A DNA stretch of 64,000 nucleotides from JAFNAG01 sp963824985 (GTDB lineage: Bacteria > Acidobacteriota > UBA6911). The notes beneath the pieces were generated by a model. The model saw only the letters and a list, made by a program, of their open reading frames with translations. It did no database searches and had not been told where the DNA came from. The DNA is taken from assembly GCA_963824985.1 (NCBI GenBank), contig CAWGRQ010000048.1:38469-102468 (forward strand), written 5' to 3'. Each line of letters starts with the position of its first letter. The stretch's first letter is position 1. Of the stretch, positions 1 through 9,635 are shown piece by piece. The position numbers and the translations under genes are program-made.

Positions 1-2185
1 GCATGGTCAGCTCGCCGCTGAATCCTCGTACCAGCGGCAGATACAAGTACGGCTGGGGATCCTCGCCGATCTTATTGACCGGCCCGTCCTGGACCACGCC
101 GATGATCGTGGCCACATCCGCGTTGGATGAACCACCGATATGGATGATCCTCCCGAGAGCGTCTTCCTTGGGCCAGAAGCGTTGGGTGAATGCGTCGCTT
201 ACGAGCACAACCTTCGCATTCGACTTGAAATCCAGGGAAATGAAATCCCGCCCCCGCAATATGTGCGTTCCCATGGTCTGGAAATAATTCTGTCCCACCG
301 AGTTGTATTTGATGTCTTGAGGGGCCTGCTCTCCGGGGAGGAATACCTGCTGTACGCGCCCTCCGCCCGAAAAGCTGAGTGGAAAACGCCCGGCAAGACT
401 GACCTGCTTCACGCCGGGGAACGCTCGAACGCGATCCTGAAGGGCCTGGAGGAAGGCCTGGGCCTGGTTCCCGTCATAGGAATACATGCCCAGGGCAAAT
501 TGGGCCAGGAGCATGTTTTTCTTCTCAAATCCCACATCTGCCTGCAAGCCGCGCACGAGACTCTTGATCAGCAGGCCCGACTGCGCCAGCAGGACGAGGG
601 AAATGCACAGCTGGCCGACCACCAGCGCGTTGCGGCCCCGGTACCGGCGTCCGCTTTGGCCGGTTCCGGACGACTCATTCAGCAGGGATACCAGACTGAG
701 TCTGGAGGCATGAAGAGAAGGAATGAGCGCAAAGATCAGCGTGGTGAGAAAAGCCAGGCCGATCGCAAAACTGACAACCCGTATATCGGGGCTAAGCTCA
801 GGGACAACCCGCATCGGCATCGGGGGAAGGAGTGCCGGCAGCGCCTGAATGGCCCACTGCGTCAACATCAGGCCGAGAGCAGCCGCGGCCAGCGACAGCA
901 CCATACTCTCCGTCATCAGTTGGCGTGTGAGGCGCATCCGACTACCGCCCAGCGCCAGGCGGATGGCAATTTCCTTACGTCGGGCCTGGGACCGCGCCAG
1001 GAGGAGGTTGGAGACATTCACGCAGGCAATTAGCAGGATCAACCCGGTAATGGCCATGACGAGAAATCCAGCCACGGCAAACCCCTTGAAATAATATTCG
1101 GCCTCTACCTGGACGACGGCTCCGAGGATCTTATCTGCCACGGGGTTGTTCCGGACCAGGTGGCGCACGATGGTGTCGACCTCAGCCTGTGCTCCCAGGG
1201 TCGGGACGCCGGCAGCCACCCGCCCTATGAGGGAGAACTCCTCGGCCCTCGGTCCGGAGAGGATGGCGCGGGATTCCTCGGCCGGACACCACACATCCGT
1301 AGTGGTGAGCGGCCGCTGAACACCTCCGAAGCCCTTGGGCGCGATGCCGATCACTGTGACGTTCTTTTTGGTCAGTTCAATCGTTTTACCGACGATTCCA
1401 GGGTTTCGGCCGAAATGGCTCCGCCAAAGTTCATCGCTTATGACTACCACAGGATCTGCCGGATTCTCGTCCCCTTCGCGAAACACCCGCCCGAGCTGAG
1501 CATTCACGCCGAGAACTGAGAAGTAGTTTCTGGTTACATATTCGGTCGGCAGCAATTCCGACACTTCGCTCCCGGTCAGGATGGAGACATGGCGCTGCAT
1601 GCCTACGACCCCGGACAAGGACTTGCTTTGTTTCCTGAGTTCGAGATACTCGGGATAGGGGAGTGACCGCGACAGCCCCCCCTTTTCGGTTTGGATCTTG
1701 ATGAGCACCACCTCTCCGGGATGGTCGACAGGCAGGGGTTGAAGGATGAAGTGGTCTACCAGGCAAAAAATGGTTGAGTTCAGGCCGATGCCGAGAGCGA
1801 GAGAAAAGATGGCCACCGCCGTGAAGCCGGGATTTTTGCACAGCATGCGCAGCCCATAGCGCAGATCCTGCCAGAGATCGGCAACCAAAACCCAGCCGTT
1901 CCCTCTTTGTCGAATCTCCTCCTCAAACCGCTGGAACTTCCGGCCGGCAGCCGCCGCTTGCGTCGGCCGTTCCGCGCGACCGAGTTCGACCGACAGCAGC
2001 TCCCAGTCGCCAATCTGGCGCGCTGCCTGGCGCAGTGCCTCATCTTCAGAGGGATCGGCGGTCAGCGCCTCGAGATAAATCTCCTCCATCTGGCATGCCA
2101 GTTCCCGAATGATCTTTTCCTTCCGGTCGTCCATTGTGCCGGCAAGGCGAAGATGCTCTCGCACGTATTGATTCCAATCATGCAT
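1..2185 (-). CDS. FtsX/MacB-type ABC transporter permease (acidobacterial ADOP type), C-terminus outside the window
   Basis: One frame stays open from an ATG at 2185 to the left edge, about 728 codons with no stop, so the gene is 3'-truncated by the window. The first 85 or so residues form a soluble prefix (begins MHDWNQYVREH). A MacB-like core follows: first membrane segment near GFTAVAIFSLALGIGLNS, a large extracytoplasmic domain, then helices around AGFLVMAITGLILLIACVNV and the conserved stretch RRKEIAIRLALGGSR. A second periplasmic half begins further on. Full-length family members run roughly 800-900 residues with two such halves, so about 100 residues are probably missing. The ATG overlaps the last 8 nt of the padR gene (ATGCATGA), which implies translational coupling. 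The transport substrate is unknown, and no ATPase subunit is adjacent, as is usual for these orphan permeases. Family assignment is confident; function is inference. Confidence 0.85.
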   Translation of the reverse strand, partial: MHDWNQYVREHLRLAGTMDDRKEKIIRELACQMEEIYLEALTADPSEDEALRQAARQIGDWELLSVELGRAERPTQAAAAGRKFQRFEEEIRQRGNGWVLVADLWQDLRYGLRMLCKNPGFTAVAIFSLALGIGLNSTIFCLVDHFILQPLPVDHPGEVVLIKIQTEKGGLSRSLPYPEYLELRKQSKSLSGVVGMQRHVSILTGSEVSELLPTEYVTRNYFSVLGVNAQLGRVFREGDENPADPVVVISDELWRSHFGRNPGIVGKTIELTKKNVTVIGIAPKGFGGVQRPLTTTDVWCPAEESRAILSGPRAEEFSLIGRVAAGVPTLGAQAEVDTIVRHLVRNNPVADKILGAVVQVEAEYYFKGFAVAGFLVMAITGLILLIACVNVSNLLLARSQARRKEIAIRLALGGSRMRLTRQLMTESMVLSLAAAALGLMLTQWAIQALPALLPPMPMRVVPELSPDIRVVSFAIGLAFLTTLIFALIPSLHASRLSLVSLLNESSGTGQSGRRYRGRNALVVGQLCISLVLLAQSGLLIKSLVRGLQADVGFEKKNMLLAQFALGMYSYDGNQAQAFLQALQDRVRAFPGVKQVSLAGRFPLSFSGGGRVQQVFLPGEQAPQDIKYNSVGQNYFQTMGTHILRGRDFISLDFKSNAKVVLVSDAFTQRFWPKEDALGRIIHIGGSSNADVATIIGVVQDGPVNKIGEDPQPYLYLPLVRGFSGELTM

Positions 2186-2510
2186 GTTGCGGGCCCACTA
2201 TCTGGTTGATTGCGGCAACGTACTCCTGCCAATTTCTCCGCTGTTCCAGGAGGACGGCCTTCCCCTTGGGCATCAGCCGGTAGTAATACCTGCGCCGCTG
2301 CCCCTCTTTTTCCACCCAGCGTCCCTTGATCCACTGCTTCTTCTCCATGCGATACAGGGTCGGGTAGAGGGCAGAGACGGTGAACCGGAGACGCCCTCCC
2401 GAACCGAGTTCCATCAGTTTCCCGATTTCATATCCATGGCGTGGCTGGTCCCTGAGCAGGGACAAGGCGAGCAGTTCGATACTGCCCTTTTTCAATTCAG
2501 GACTGAACAT
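2178..2510 (-). CDS. PadR family transcriptional regulator
   Basis: A 110-residue protein starting MFSPELKKGSIELLAL, with the PadR winged-helix hallmarks: the helix LLRDQPRHGYEIGKLM, the recognition segment FTVSALYPTLYRMEKK and the wing WVEKEGQRRRYYYRL. The open frame extends further upstream, but the start at 2510 is preceded by GGAGG at good spacing and matches the usual family N-terminus. The stop overlaps the permease start downstream by 8 nt, so regulator and permease form an operon. PadR proteins usually repress a neighbouring transporter gene and are relieved by a small ligand; that this one controls the adjacent permease is inferred from the arrangement. Confidence 0.9.
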   Translation of the reverse strand: MFSPELKKGSIELLALSLLRDQPRHGYEIGKLMELGSGGRLRFTVSALYPTLYRMEKKQWIKGRWVEKEGQRRRYYYRLMPKGKAVLLEQRRNWQEYVAAINQIVGPQHA

Positions 2511-3487
2511 TTTGCCTCCACCTATCGGCACGTGATATATCATGTCATGATAACAAACGAAAGATGAGCCGCGAATGTTCCGTTCTATTTCATCCGCCCA
2601 TCCCCCTTCTCCCAAAGGGACAGCGGCAGGGATGCAAGCTCGCTGCCTGACCCGCACCCCGCAAACGAGAGGGGCGCGACGATTCAAACATACTGGCCAC
2701 GCAGGCAATTAACGTTGAGGACGGACACCAATCTCGTAGAAGTGGGTGTTGTGGTTCGAGACAGTCGGGGCCGAAGGAAGAATTGGCTGCCTTTTGCTCA
2801 GCAGCCTCTTCAGAATCCCCTTTCCTCAGCTTCTGATAATGCAATTATGTTAACTTTGGGGCATTTGCCCAGGCGTAGCGCCACTTTGCCCCCAAACCGT
2901 GGTCCCATATGCAGCTTTCTTGCGCTCCTGCACGTTTTTGCAGCAGATTAGCCGCCCCGCTCCGCCTTTTGGGCACACGCACACCTGATCGCAGGCGTTC
3001 GCCGGAGCCGCAATCCTCTGCGCCTCGGAGACTCTGAGTCCTTGTGGCGGTCTTTCAAAAAGAGGCTCTTTAAAGCTCTCCAGCCAGGCCGGCGTGCATG
3101 ATTCGACGGCCGATTCGGAGCGGTCATGACCCGGCTGCTTCTGCCGATTGTGTCTGACGCCGGATAAAGGCATGGACCTGGTTCCCATCATGATCGTATA
3201 GGGGGTGTCTGGCAGTTCGAAGTCCGGCGGATGCCCTTTGAGGTTCTTGGCAGTGTTTCTCCCCGCTGCCATACTGCCCGGCGCGGCAGCCTTTGATCGC
3301 CAAGCCAATCAAGGTATATCAGGCATAATTCAAACGAACAAAAGGAGTTGTAAACTTCTTCCCCAAGATCTATATTGGGACAAAGGCCGACCGCTACGGC
3401 TATGTTCCTCACCTTTTCTCCCGAGCGCCAGGCTGGTCAGCCTACTAACAGGTTAGGCAGGCGAACCGGGGCCGGAGGGCAGCCATC
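2511..3487. other. 977-nt intergenic region, no gene supported
   Basis: Open frames here (for example 2850-3308 minus and 3205-3456 plus) show no family signature, no convincing ribosome binding site and a composition typical of random frames in high-GC DNA. The part near 2511-2560 is AT-richer and probably holds the padR promoter, with a short palindrome (TGATATATCATGTCATGATA) as a possible operator. I see nothing else to assign. Confidence 0.4.
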
Positions 3488-3862
3488 ATGAAACGAATTC
3501 ACCGACTGACCGCGGTCATTGCGGCGGTGCTTGGGTTTTGGGGTGGTGTTCTGGCTTGGCAGTCCGGAGGGGTCGGGACGAACATCCTGGCGGGGGCTGC
3601 GGTTCTGATCGGCGGCTATCTGCTCTTCTGCCTCTGGCTCTGGCGTCGGGCGCAGCCCGGCTCCGGCGACGCGATGGTGCTGCCAACCATCGTTGAGTTA
3701 TCGCTTGCGGCGCTTCTTGGAATTCTCCCCCAGTTGTTCTGGCCGGCAGCGGAGGGTCTCCAGATCGCCGCATTGATCGCGAGCTTCATCGTCATAATCG
3801 CCTTGGGTGCCATGCAGATCCGGAACCGGCGAAGGCTTCGTCGGATGGCACGACCTATGTGA
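3488..3862 (+). CDS. Small four-helix membrane protein, function unknown
   Basis: A 124-residue protein starting MKRIHRLTAVIAAVLGFW, preceded by GGAGGGCAGCCATC. Four hydrophobic segments are visible: about residues 6-24, 31-52, 67-86 and 88-107, followed by a strongly basic tail (RNRRRLRRMARPM). The pattern suggests an integral inner-membrane protein with a cytoplasmic, positively charged C-terminus. It stands alone between a long intergenic region and a convergent tRNA gene, so context gives no function. I do not recognise a family. Confidence 0.65.
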   Translation: MKRIHRLTAVIAAVLGFWGGVLAWQSGGVGTNILAGAAVLIGGYLLFCLWLWRRAQPGSGDAMVLPTIVELSLAALLGILPQLFWPAAEGLQIAALIASFIVIIALGAMQIRNRRRLRRMARPM

Positions 3863-3896
3863 GGTATGGATCAATGCTTGTTGAGACGAGTTTGAT

Positions 3897-3985
3897 TGGT
3901 GCCGAGGGCGGGAATCGAACCCGCACGAGCCTTGCGGCCCCCAGGATTTTAAGTCCTGTGCGTCTGCCAGTTTCGCCACCCCGGC
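3897..3985 (-). tRNA. tRNA-Leu (anticodon UAA)
   Basis: The minus strand reads GCCGGGGTGGCGAAACTGGC at the 5' end. It has a 7-bp acceptor stem (GCCGGGG with CCTCGGC, one G-T pair), an anticodon stem CAGGA/TCCTG around TAA, a long variable arm typical of class II tRNAs, the T-arm GGTTCGAATCCC, discriminator A and an encoded CCA (3897-3899). The long extra arm and UAA anticodon identify leucine. Confidence 0.97.
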
Positions 3986-4340
3986 ACGTATGAATCCAAC
4001 AGTTTATCGGTACCATTTTCGGATGTCACCTTCCAAATCGCCTGGTTACCCTCCCGTCGCCCCTTTTTTGCACGATGTTGACCTTGAAGCTCTTGCTGGC
4101 CCTTCAAATTTCCTCGGGAAAGGGCTCAACGATATTCTATGCCCTGGTGGGATTAGCGGGTCCCGCAAGTTTGGACAGTAGCACGAGGACGCGCCCCTGC
4201 TTGTGCAATGCGGACGTGAAGCCAATTCTAGTCTGACGCACTCCCGTAAGTCATCGTTAAAAAAAACCAACGGATCTCAAAGATGCTTGCCGGAGAGGGG
4301 CGCTCGCCTCCGGGAGGCCTCTTCATGCCCATCAGCAAGA
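3986..4340. other. Intergenic region between tRNA-Leu and the secreted protein gene
   Basis: No reading frame here has a recognisable product or a good ribosome binding site. The part next to the tRNA (about 3986-4060) must hold the tRNA promoter, on the minus strand, but I could not pick out a convincing -35/-10 pair. A short GC-rich inverted repeat lies near 4294-4325. Confidence 0.35.
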
Positions 4341-4379
4341 AAAGCGGAATGTCCCGGTTTCCCGTGGACATTCCGCTTT
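4341..4379 (-). terminator. Rho-independent terminator of the 4408-5535 gene
   Basis: A perfect 14-bp inverted repeat: AAAGCGGAATGTCC at 4341-4354 and its complement at 4366-4379, with an 11-nt loop. Read on the minus strand, the hairpin runs into TTTTCTT. It begins 28 nt past the stop codon of the secreted protein gene. Confidence 0.8.
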
Positions 4380-4407
4380 CTGCAGGTCTGACCTGAAGAC
4401 TTTGCTG

Positions 4408-5535
4408 TTATTGCTTGACGGGCTGGAAGGACGGGAATGAAGTGAACGATCCGTACGCACTGAACCTCAAACCCAACCCCGCGATCGGCGAACTGGCTGT
4501 GAACGATATGCTCCCCTTGCGGTTGGCCACGATTGAAGAGTAGTCCTGTGAGAAAAAATAGGCCCGATGGCTGTTAGGCGCCAGTGTCATGGATTGCGTG
4601 CTCAGGGTATTTCCTGCGAGATCCCGGATGGTGACGGTGACCTGAGCGATATCGGCGCTGGGATTGACAATGGCTAAGGCTGTTTCGAACCCATTGGTAT
4701 TATCGTAAAGAACGGTGAAGCTGGTGTCCGAAGTGCTGCACAGCGGGACAATGGCCTCGGAGTCTGGTTTCCCGGGCGTCCGCTGGCGGAAGATGGCAAA
4801 TCCGCTGATTCCCTCGAATCCGGAGGTGCGCGAAGTCACGATCGCGTAGCCGGCCTCCATGTTGCCGCCCGCAGCCGTTTCGTAATTCACCGTCTCCCTG
4901 GGATTTATGTGTCCAATGATAACAGGGACTGACCCCAAGCCCCGGATGGGCACCGTTCGTGAAAAGCCGTTGCTGTCATAAAACCGGATCTCGTAGTCCT
5001 CGGAGGACTCGGAGAGATTTGTCAGGAACAGCGTGGTGCTCCATTCTCCGCCATTGACAAACTGAGGGAGGAGCAGGCCGGTTGGAGGCGGCGGCGGAGG
5101 AGTCACTGTTGCGGTTAGAGTGGTGGTAATGCTTTGCCCAAGGGAAAGAATGCCAATTCCGATGTAGTAGGTGCCCGCCTTGGCCGAACTGATCCTGATG
5201 GTTTCATCGGCGGTCGGTCCCGTGGAATAGTAATCGTAAACAATGTGGCCGTTGGACAATTCCAGTTCAGCTCCACACCGCATGAACAGTTCGATGTTGA
5301 CTCCCGGAGTCGAGGTGACGATCCTGACTTCCAGGTTTGACCCTTCGGCAGGCACGGATATAGTGGGAAACCCGATCAACAGAGTGGGAGTATTCACCGG
5401 GTGCATGGTGATTTCAATGGGAACTCCGGACGTGAGGGACCTGAGAGAGGATGCCGCAAGAAGCGGATGGGCCGAAATCGCCAGAAACAGGATTGCCTGG
5501 AAACAAATCGTTGCTGAAAAAAGTCTGGTTTTCAT
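4408..5535 (-). CDS. Secreted protein of unknown function with PPC-like and C-terminal beta domains
   Basis: A 375-residue protein with a clear signal peptide (about residues 1-27, ending HPLLA|ASS). The ATG follows AGGAGTTCGTC. Residues 30-140 resemble a pre-peptidase (PPC-like) beta domain of the type seen at the ends of secreted peptidases. A proline run (TPPPPPPTG) links to a second beta-rich domain of about 220 residues, starting LLLPQFVNGGEWSTTLFLTN, which I recall as a recurring acidobacterial C-terminal module of unknown role. There is no catalytic motif and no anchoring helix, so the protein is probably released or surface-associated. A strong terminator follows, so it is transcribed alone. 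Confidence 0.7.
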   Translation of the reverse strand: MKTRLFSATICFQAILFLAISAHPLLAASSLRSLTSGVPIEITMHPVNTPTLLIGFPTISVPAEGSNLEVRIVTSTPGVNIELFMRCGAELELSNGHIVYDYYSTGPTADETIRISSAKAGTYYIGIGILSLGQSITTTLTATVTPPPPPPTGLLLPQFVNGGEWSTTLFLTNLSESSEDYEIRFYDSNGFSRTVPIRGLGSVPVIIGHINPRETVNYETAAGGNMEAGYAIVTSRTSGFEGISGFAIFRQRTPGKPDSEAIVPLCSTSDTSFTVLYDNTNGFETALAIVNPSADIAQVTVTIRDLAGNTLSTQSMTLAPNSHRAYFFSQDYSSIVANRKGSISFTASSPIAGLGLRFSAYGSFTSFPSFQPVKQ

Positions 5536-5756
5536 GACGAACTCCTATTCCGGGGAGCCCCGGAGGCAATAAGGTTCCGTTTGGGTGTATGCTGCCTTGT
5601 CGCTTGAAACTCACTTCTGATGATCCAGTGAGCAGTTCGTCAAAACGTTACAGAGCGCCAACGCCGAGGTAGGATTTTTCTCTCATGGGCAAAAATGCAG
5701 GCCAAGGAGCGGCCGCGAGAAAGGGTGTTATAATCGGCGCCAAAGGAGATCCCGCC

Positions 5757-8700
5757 ATGAAAGCAGCGGTCGCCCGCTTCGTCGCGTTGCTCACCTTTGT
5801 CGCGATTTGCTGTTCCGGCGCGGCTCAATCCGATAAAGCCATCCAGACCCTCGAGCCCGGCAAGCCGGTCGAGCGCGGACTTAGCGGCGGCCAGTCCCAC
5901 GATTACCAGATCCAGCTGGCTGCGGGTCAATGTCTGGACGCAGTCGTCGAACAGCGGGGCATTGATGTGGTGGTGACGCTGTTCGGACCGGACGGCAAGC
6001 AGCTCGTCGAGGTGGACAGCCCAAACGGTGCGCAGGGGCCGGAACCACTGCTTTTCATCGCGGAGCTTTCCGGCGCCTACAGGTTGAACGTTCGATCCCT
6101 GGAGAAGGATGCTCCGGCCGGACGCTACGAGGCGAAGATCGAGGAGCTGAAGCTCGCTACAGGTCAAGATCGAGAGAGGATAGTCGGGCAGGCGGTGTTC
6201 GCAGAAGCCGATCGGCTCAAAGCCAGAGCAACGGCGGAATCTCTCAAAGCCGCAGTCGATAAATACAGCGCGGCGGCTGCCCACTTTCGCGCCGCTCGGG
6301 AGGCCGTGAAGGAAGCCGATGCGCTGAACGCGGCCGGCCTGCTCCTATCAAACCTCGGCGGAGCGCAGAAGGCGCTGGAATTCTTTCAACAGTCACTGGC
6401 GCTTCGGAGAACAGGAGGCGACAGGTCGGGGGAAGGGGCGGCGCTGAACAACATAGGTCTGGCTTACCGGAGTTTGGGCGAAAACAGGAAAGCGCTGGAT
6501 TACTACAGCCAGTCACTGGCGATCGCAAGAGCGGCAGGTAATCGTGCGGGCGAAGCTACGATACTCAACAACATGGGCGCGGTCTTGAATTTGCTGGGCG
6601 AGAACCAAAAGGCGCTGGAATGCTACAGCCAGGCATTGCCGCTTCTCAAAGCGGGGGGCAACCGGCGTGGCGAGGCCAATGCGCTCAACGGCATCGGGGC
6701 GGTTTACTGGAACCTCGGCGAGAGTCAGAAAGGGCTGGAAAACTACAACCAGGCACTGCTCCTTTGGCGAGCGCTTGGTGACAGGCGCGGCCAGGCAATG
6801 ACGCTCGACAACCTCGGCCAGGCCTCCATGATGTTGGGCAGGAATCAAGAGGCGCAGGATTGCTTCCAAGAGGCCCTGCCGATTTGGAGATCCTTGGGTG
6901 ACAAAGTCGGCGAAGCTTCTACGCTCAACAACATGGGCTGGCTCCACTCCCGTTTGGGAGAGACGCCGCAGGCGCTGGATGACTACGACCAGGCGCTTAC
7001 GATTCACAGGGCGGCGGGCAACCGGCGCGGCGAAGCGCAGTCACTCAACAATATCGCAGCGCTCTACCAGGACTTGGGCGAAAGCCCGCGGGCGCTGGAG
7101 TATTACACCCTGGTCCTGCCGATCCTCAAGGCCACGGCCGACAGACCAAGGGAAGCGATCGCGCTCAACAATATCGGTGCGGTCTGGGCACATCTGGGCG
7201 AGAACCAGAAAGCCCTGGAATACTACAGCCCGGCTCTGGAGATTCTGCGGGCGGTTGGCGACCGGCGGGGCGAAGCCAATACCCTCAACAACATCGGCGC
7301 GGTTTACGCCCGTTTGGGAGAAGGGCAGCTCGCATTGGAATATTACTACCAGGCACTTCTGATTCTGAAAGCGGTGCGGGAACCACGAGGTGAAGCGGCA
7401 ACGCTCGGCAACATCGGGTCGGTTTACAGGGATTTGGGCGAGGACCAGAAAGCGCTCGAATATTTCAACCTGGCCTTGCCCATCAGCAGAGCGGCCGGCG
7501 ATAAAGCCGGCGAAGCGGCAACGCTCAACAACATCGGCGGGATCTATTTGCTGTCGGGCCGGAGGGAGATCGCGCTGGAATATTACAGCCAGGCGCTGCC
7601 GATTGAGCGCGCGGCTGGCAACCAGCGGGGCGAGGCGGCAACCCTCAACAATATGGGGTACGCGTTCAAGCAGGGGGGCGAGAATCAGAAGGCCCTGGAG
7701 TACTACAGCCAGGTTCTCCAGCTTGTGAGGGCGGTGGGAGATAGGCGTGGCGAAGCCTGGACGCTCGACAACATGGGCGCAATCTACTCGGACCTGGCCG
7801 AAAACCAGAAAGCGTTGGAAGTTTACGGACAGGCGTTGGTCCTTGCCAGGACAGCGGGCGATCGAAAAAGCGAAGCAACCGTCCTTGGCGATATTGCGAT
7901 TGCCGAACATAAGCTAGGCCATCTGCCGCAGGCCCGAACGCAAATGGAGGCTGCCCTGAAAGTCCTTGAAGCAATGCGCTCGAGCATTACCAGCCAGGAA
8001 CTGCGGACGTCTTTCTTTGCGTCGGTCCACGCATATCACCGATTCTATGTGGATCTGCTCATGCAACTCAATCGGACTGGTCCACGAGGTGTCTTCGACG
8101 CGCTGGCTCTGGAAGCCAGCGAGCGAGGACGCGCGCGCGGCCTGCTGGAAATGCTCCGGGAAGGCCGGGCGGACATTCGCAAAGAGGTTGACAAGGCGCT
8201 GCTGGAGAAGGAAAAGGCATTGACGCGGCGACTGAGCGATAAATCGGATCGGCTGATGCAAATGCAGAGCGGGAAGCGGAATGAGGGACAGGTCGCAGTT
8301 TTTGAGAAGGAGATATCCGAGCTCGAAACCGAACTTCAGCAGGTCGAGGCGACAATTCGAAAGACCAGCCCGCGCTATGCGGCATTGACGCAGCCGGAGC
8401 CGCTGAAAGCGGCCCAAATCCGACAGGAAGTGCTGGATGCCGGCACGGTGCTCCTCGAGTACAGCCTCGGCAAAGACCGGAGCTATCTGTGGGTAGTTGG
8501 ACCGGAGTCCATGGATAGCTTCGAATTGCCGAAGCAGGAGGAAATCGAATCAGCTGCACGGCTGGTCTACGAACTGTTGACGGCGCGGAACCGCCGGGTA
8601 AAGGACGAAACGGAAGAGCAAACCCGGTCGCGGATCTCGAAGGCTGACGCAGAGTTTGCCGGTGCGGCGGGGAAACTGAGTCGAATGGTGCTGGGCCCCG

Positions 8701-9635
8701 CAGCGAATCTGATTCAGGGGAAACGTTTGCTCGTGGTGGGGGACGGCGCGCTGCAGTACATTCCTTTCGAAGCGCTTCCTGATCCCGTGGCACATTCTTC
8801 GTCTTACACCCCACTGATCGCCGCGCACGAAGTGGTGAGTGTGCCGTCGGCTTCGATACTGGCGGAGATGAGGCGGGAGACGGCGGGGAGGAAGTCGGCT
8901 CCCGGGGCGGTGGCGATCTTTGCCGATCCGATATTCAATGCGAACGATCCCAGGCTCAAAACGGCGGAGATGCAATCCGGCGGAACTGGACTTATGCCGA
9001 ATCAGGGCCTGGAACGGTCGGCGCGAGAAGTAGGGCTGACGGGAGAGGAGTTCCGGCTGCCGCGTTTGCCCTTCACCCGCCAGGAGGCGGAACAGATCAG
9101 CCTGCTGGCAGGCAAAGGCCCGGTGATGAAAGCGCTCGATTTTCGGGCAAGCGTGACGATCGCGACGAGCCCGGAAGTTGCCGGGTATCGAATGGTGCAC
9201 TTTGCGACGCACGGCCTGTTGAACGCTGAGCACCCGAGCCTGAGCGGCATAGTGCTGTCGCTGGTGGATGACAAGGGGAAGCCGCAGAACGGATTTCTGA
9301 AGCTGCAAGATGTATACAATCTGAACTTGCCGGCGGAACTGGTGGTGCTGAGCGCCTGCCAGACCGGGCTCGGGAAAGAGATCAAAGGCGAGGGGTTGGT
9401 TGGGTTGACGCGTGGGTTCATGTACGCGGGTGCAAAACGGGTTGTGGCGAGCTTGTGGAAAGTGGATGATGTGGCGACGGCGGAACTGATGAAGCGCTTT
9501 TACCGCGGGATGCTGGTCGAGAGGAAACGGCCCGCGGAGGCGATGCGGGCGGCGCAGGTGGCGATGCAAGGACAGCGTCGCTGGTCTTCGCCATACTATT
9601 GGGCAGCCTTCGTTCTGCAGGGCGAATGGAAGTGA
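5757..9635 (+). CDS. Exported TPR-CHAT caspase-like protease
   Basis: 1292 residues. The ATG at 5757 is chosen because AAAGGAG lies just upstream and it gives a signal peptide (MKAAVARFVALLTFVAICC, cleaved near GAAQ); the frame is open 24 codons further upstream. Order: PPC-like beta domain (about residues 25-140), a short helical linker, 14 tetratricopeptide repeats of exactly 40 residues (about 195-735), a coiled-coil stretch, and a C-terminal CHAT domain. The caspase-type dyad is intact: His1152 in FATHG and Cys1201 in LSACQTG. CHAT domains are caspase-fold cysteine proteases, and the TPR array is the likely sensor or partner-binding part. The stop codon overlaps the start of the following sigma factor gene, so the two are probably translationally coupled. 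The signal peptide places the protease outside the cytoplasm. Substrate unknown; the adjacent anti-sigma-like membrane protein is the obvious candidate. Confidence 0.9.
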   Translation: MKAAVARFVALLTFVAICCSGAAQSDKAIQTLEPGKPVERGLSGGQSHDYQIQLAAGQCLDAVVEQRGIDVVVTLFGPDGKQLVEVDSPNGAQGPEPLLFIAELSGAYRLNVRSLEKDAPAGRYEAKIEELKLATGQDRERIVGQAVFAEADRLKARATAESLKAAVDKYSAAAAHFRAAREAVKEADALNAAGLLLSNLGGAQKALEFFQQSLALRRTGGDRSGEGAALNNIGLAYRSLGENRKALDYYSQSLAIARAAGNRAGEATILNNMGAVLNLLGENQKALECYSQALPLLKAGGNRRGEANALNGIGAVYWNLGESQKGLENYNQALLLWRALGDRRGQAMTLDNLGQASMMLGRNQEAQDCFQEALPIWRSLGDKVGEASTLNNMGWLHSRLGETPQALDDYDQALTIHRAAGNRRGEAQSLNNIAALYQDLGESPRALEYYTLVLPILKATADRPREAIALNNIGAVWAHLGENQKALEYYSPALEILRAVGDRRGEANTLNNIGAVYARLGEGQLALEYYYQALLILKAVREPRGEAATLGNIGSVYRDLGEDQKALEYFNLALPISRAAGDKAGEAATLNNIGGIYLLSGRREIALEYYSQALPIERAAGNQRGEAATLNNMGYAFKQGGENQKALEYYSQVLQLVRAVGDRRGEAWTLDNMGAIYSDLAENQKALEVYGQALVLARTAGDRKSEATVLGDIAIAEHKLGHLPQARTQMEAALKVLEAMRSSITSQELRTSFFASVHAYHRFYVDLLMQLNRTGPRGVFDALALEASERGRARGLLEMLREGRADIRKEVDKALLEKEKALTRRLSDKSDRLMQMQSGKRNEGQVAVFEKEISELETELQQVEATIRKTSPRYAALTQPEPLKAAQIRQEVLDAGTVLLEYSLGKDRSYLWVVGPESMDSFELPKQEEIESAARLVYELLTARNRRVKDETEEQTRSRISKADAEFAGAAGKLSRMVLGPAANLIQGKRLLVVGDGALQYIPFEALPDPVAHSSSYTPLIAAHEVVSVPSASILAEMRRETAGRKSAPGAVAIFADPIFNANDPRLKTAEMQSGGTGLMPNQGLERSAREVGLTGEEFRLPRLPFTRQEAEQISLLAGKGPVMKALDFRASVTIATSPEVAGYRMVHFATHGLLNAEHPSLSGIVLSLVDDKGKPQNGFLKLQDVYNLNLPAELVVLSACQTGLGKEIKGEGLVGLTRGFMYAGAKRVVASLWKVDDVATAELMKRFYRGMLVERKRPAEAMRAAQVAMQGQRRWSSPYYWAAFVLQGEWK

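Noticed and set aside
2850..3308. 152-codon minus-strand frame in the padR upstream region
   Set aside because: No ribosome binding site, no domain and an erratic composition; not enough to call a gene.
3698..3979. Minus-strand frame beginning MAKLADAQDLKSWGP
   Set aside because: This is tRNA-Leu read as protein, a well-known artefact.
7041..7910. 289-codon frame antisense to the TPR array
   Set aside because: Its own 40-residue periodicity mirrors the TPR repeats on the other strand. It has no start signal or known domain.
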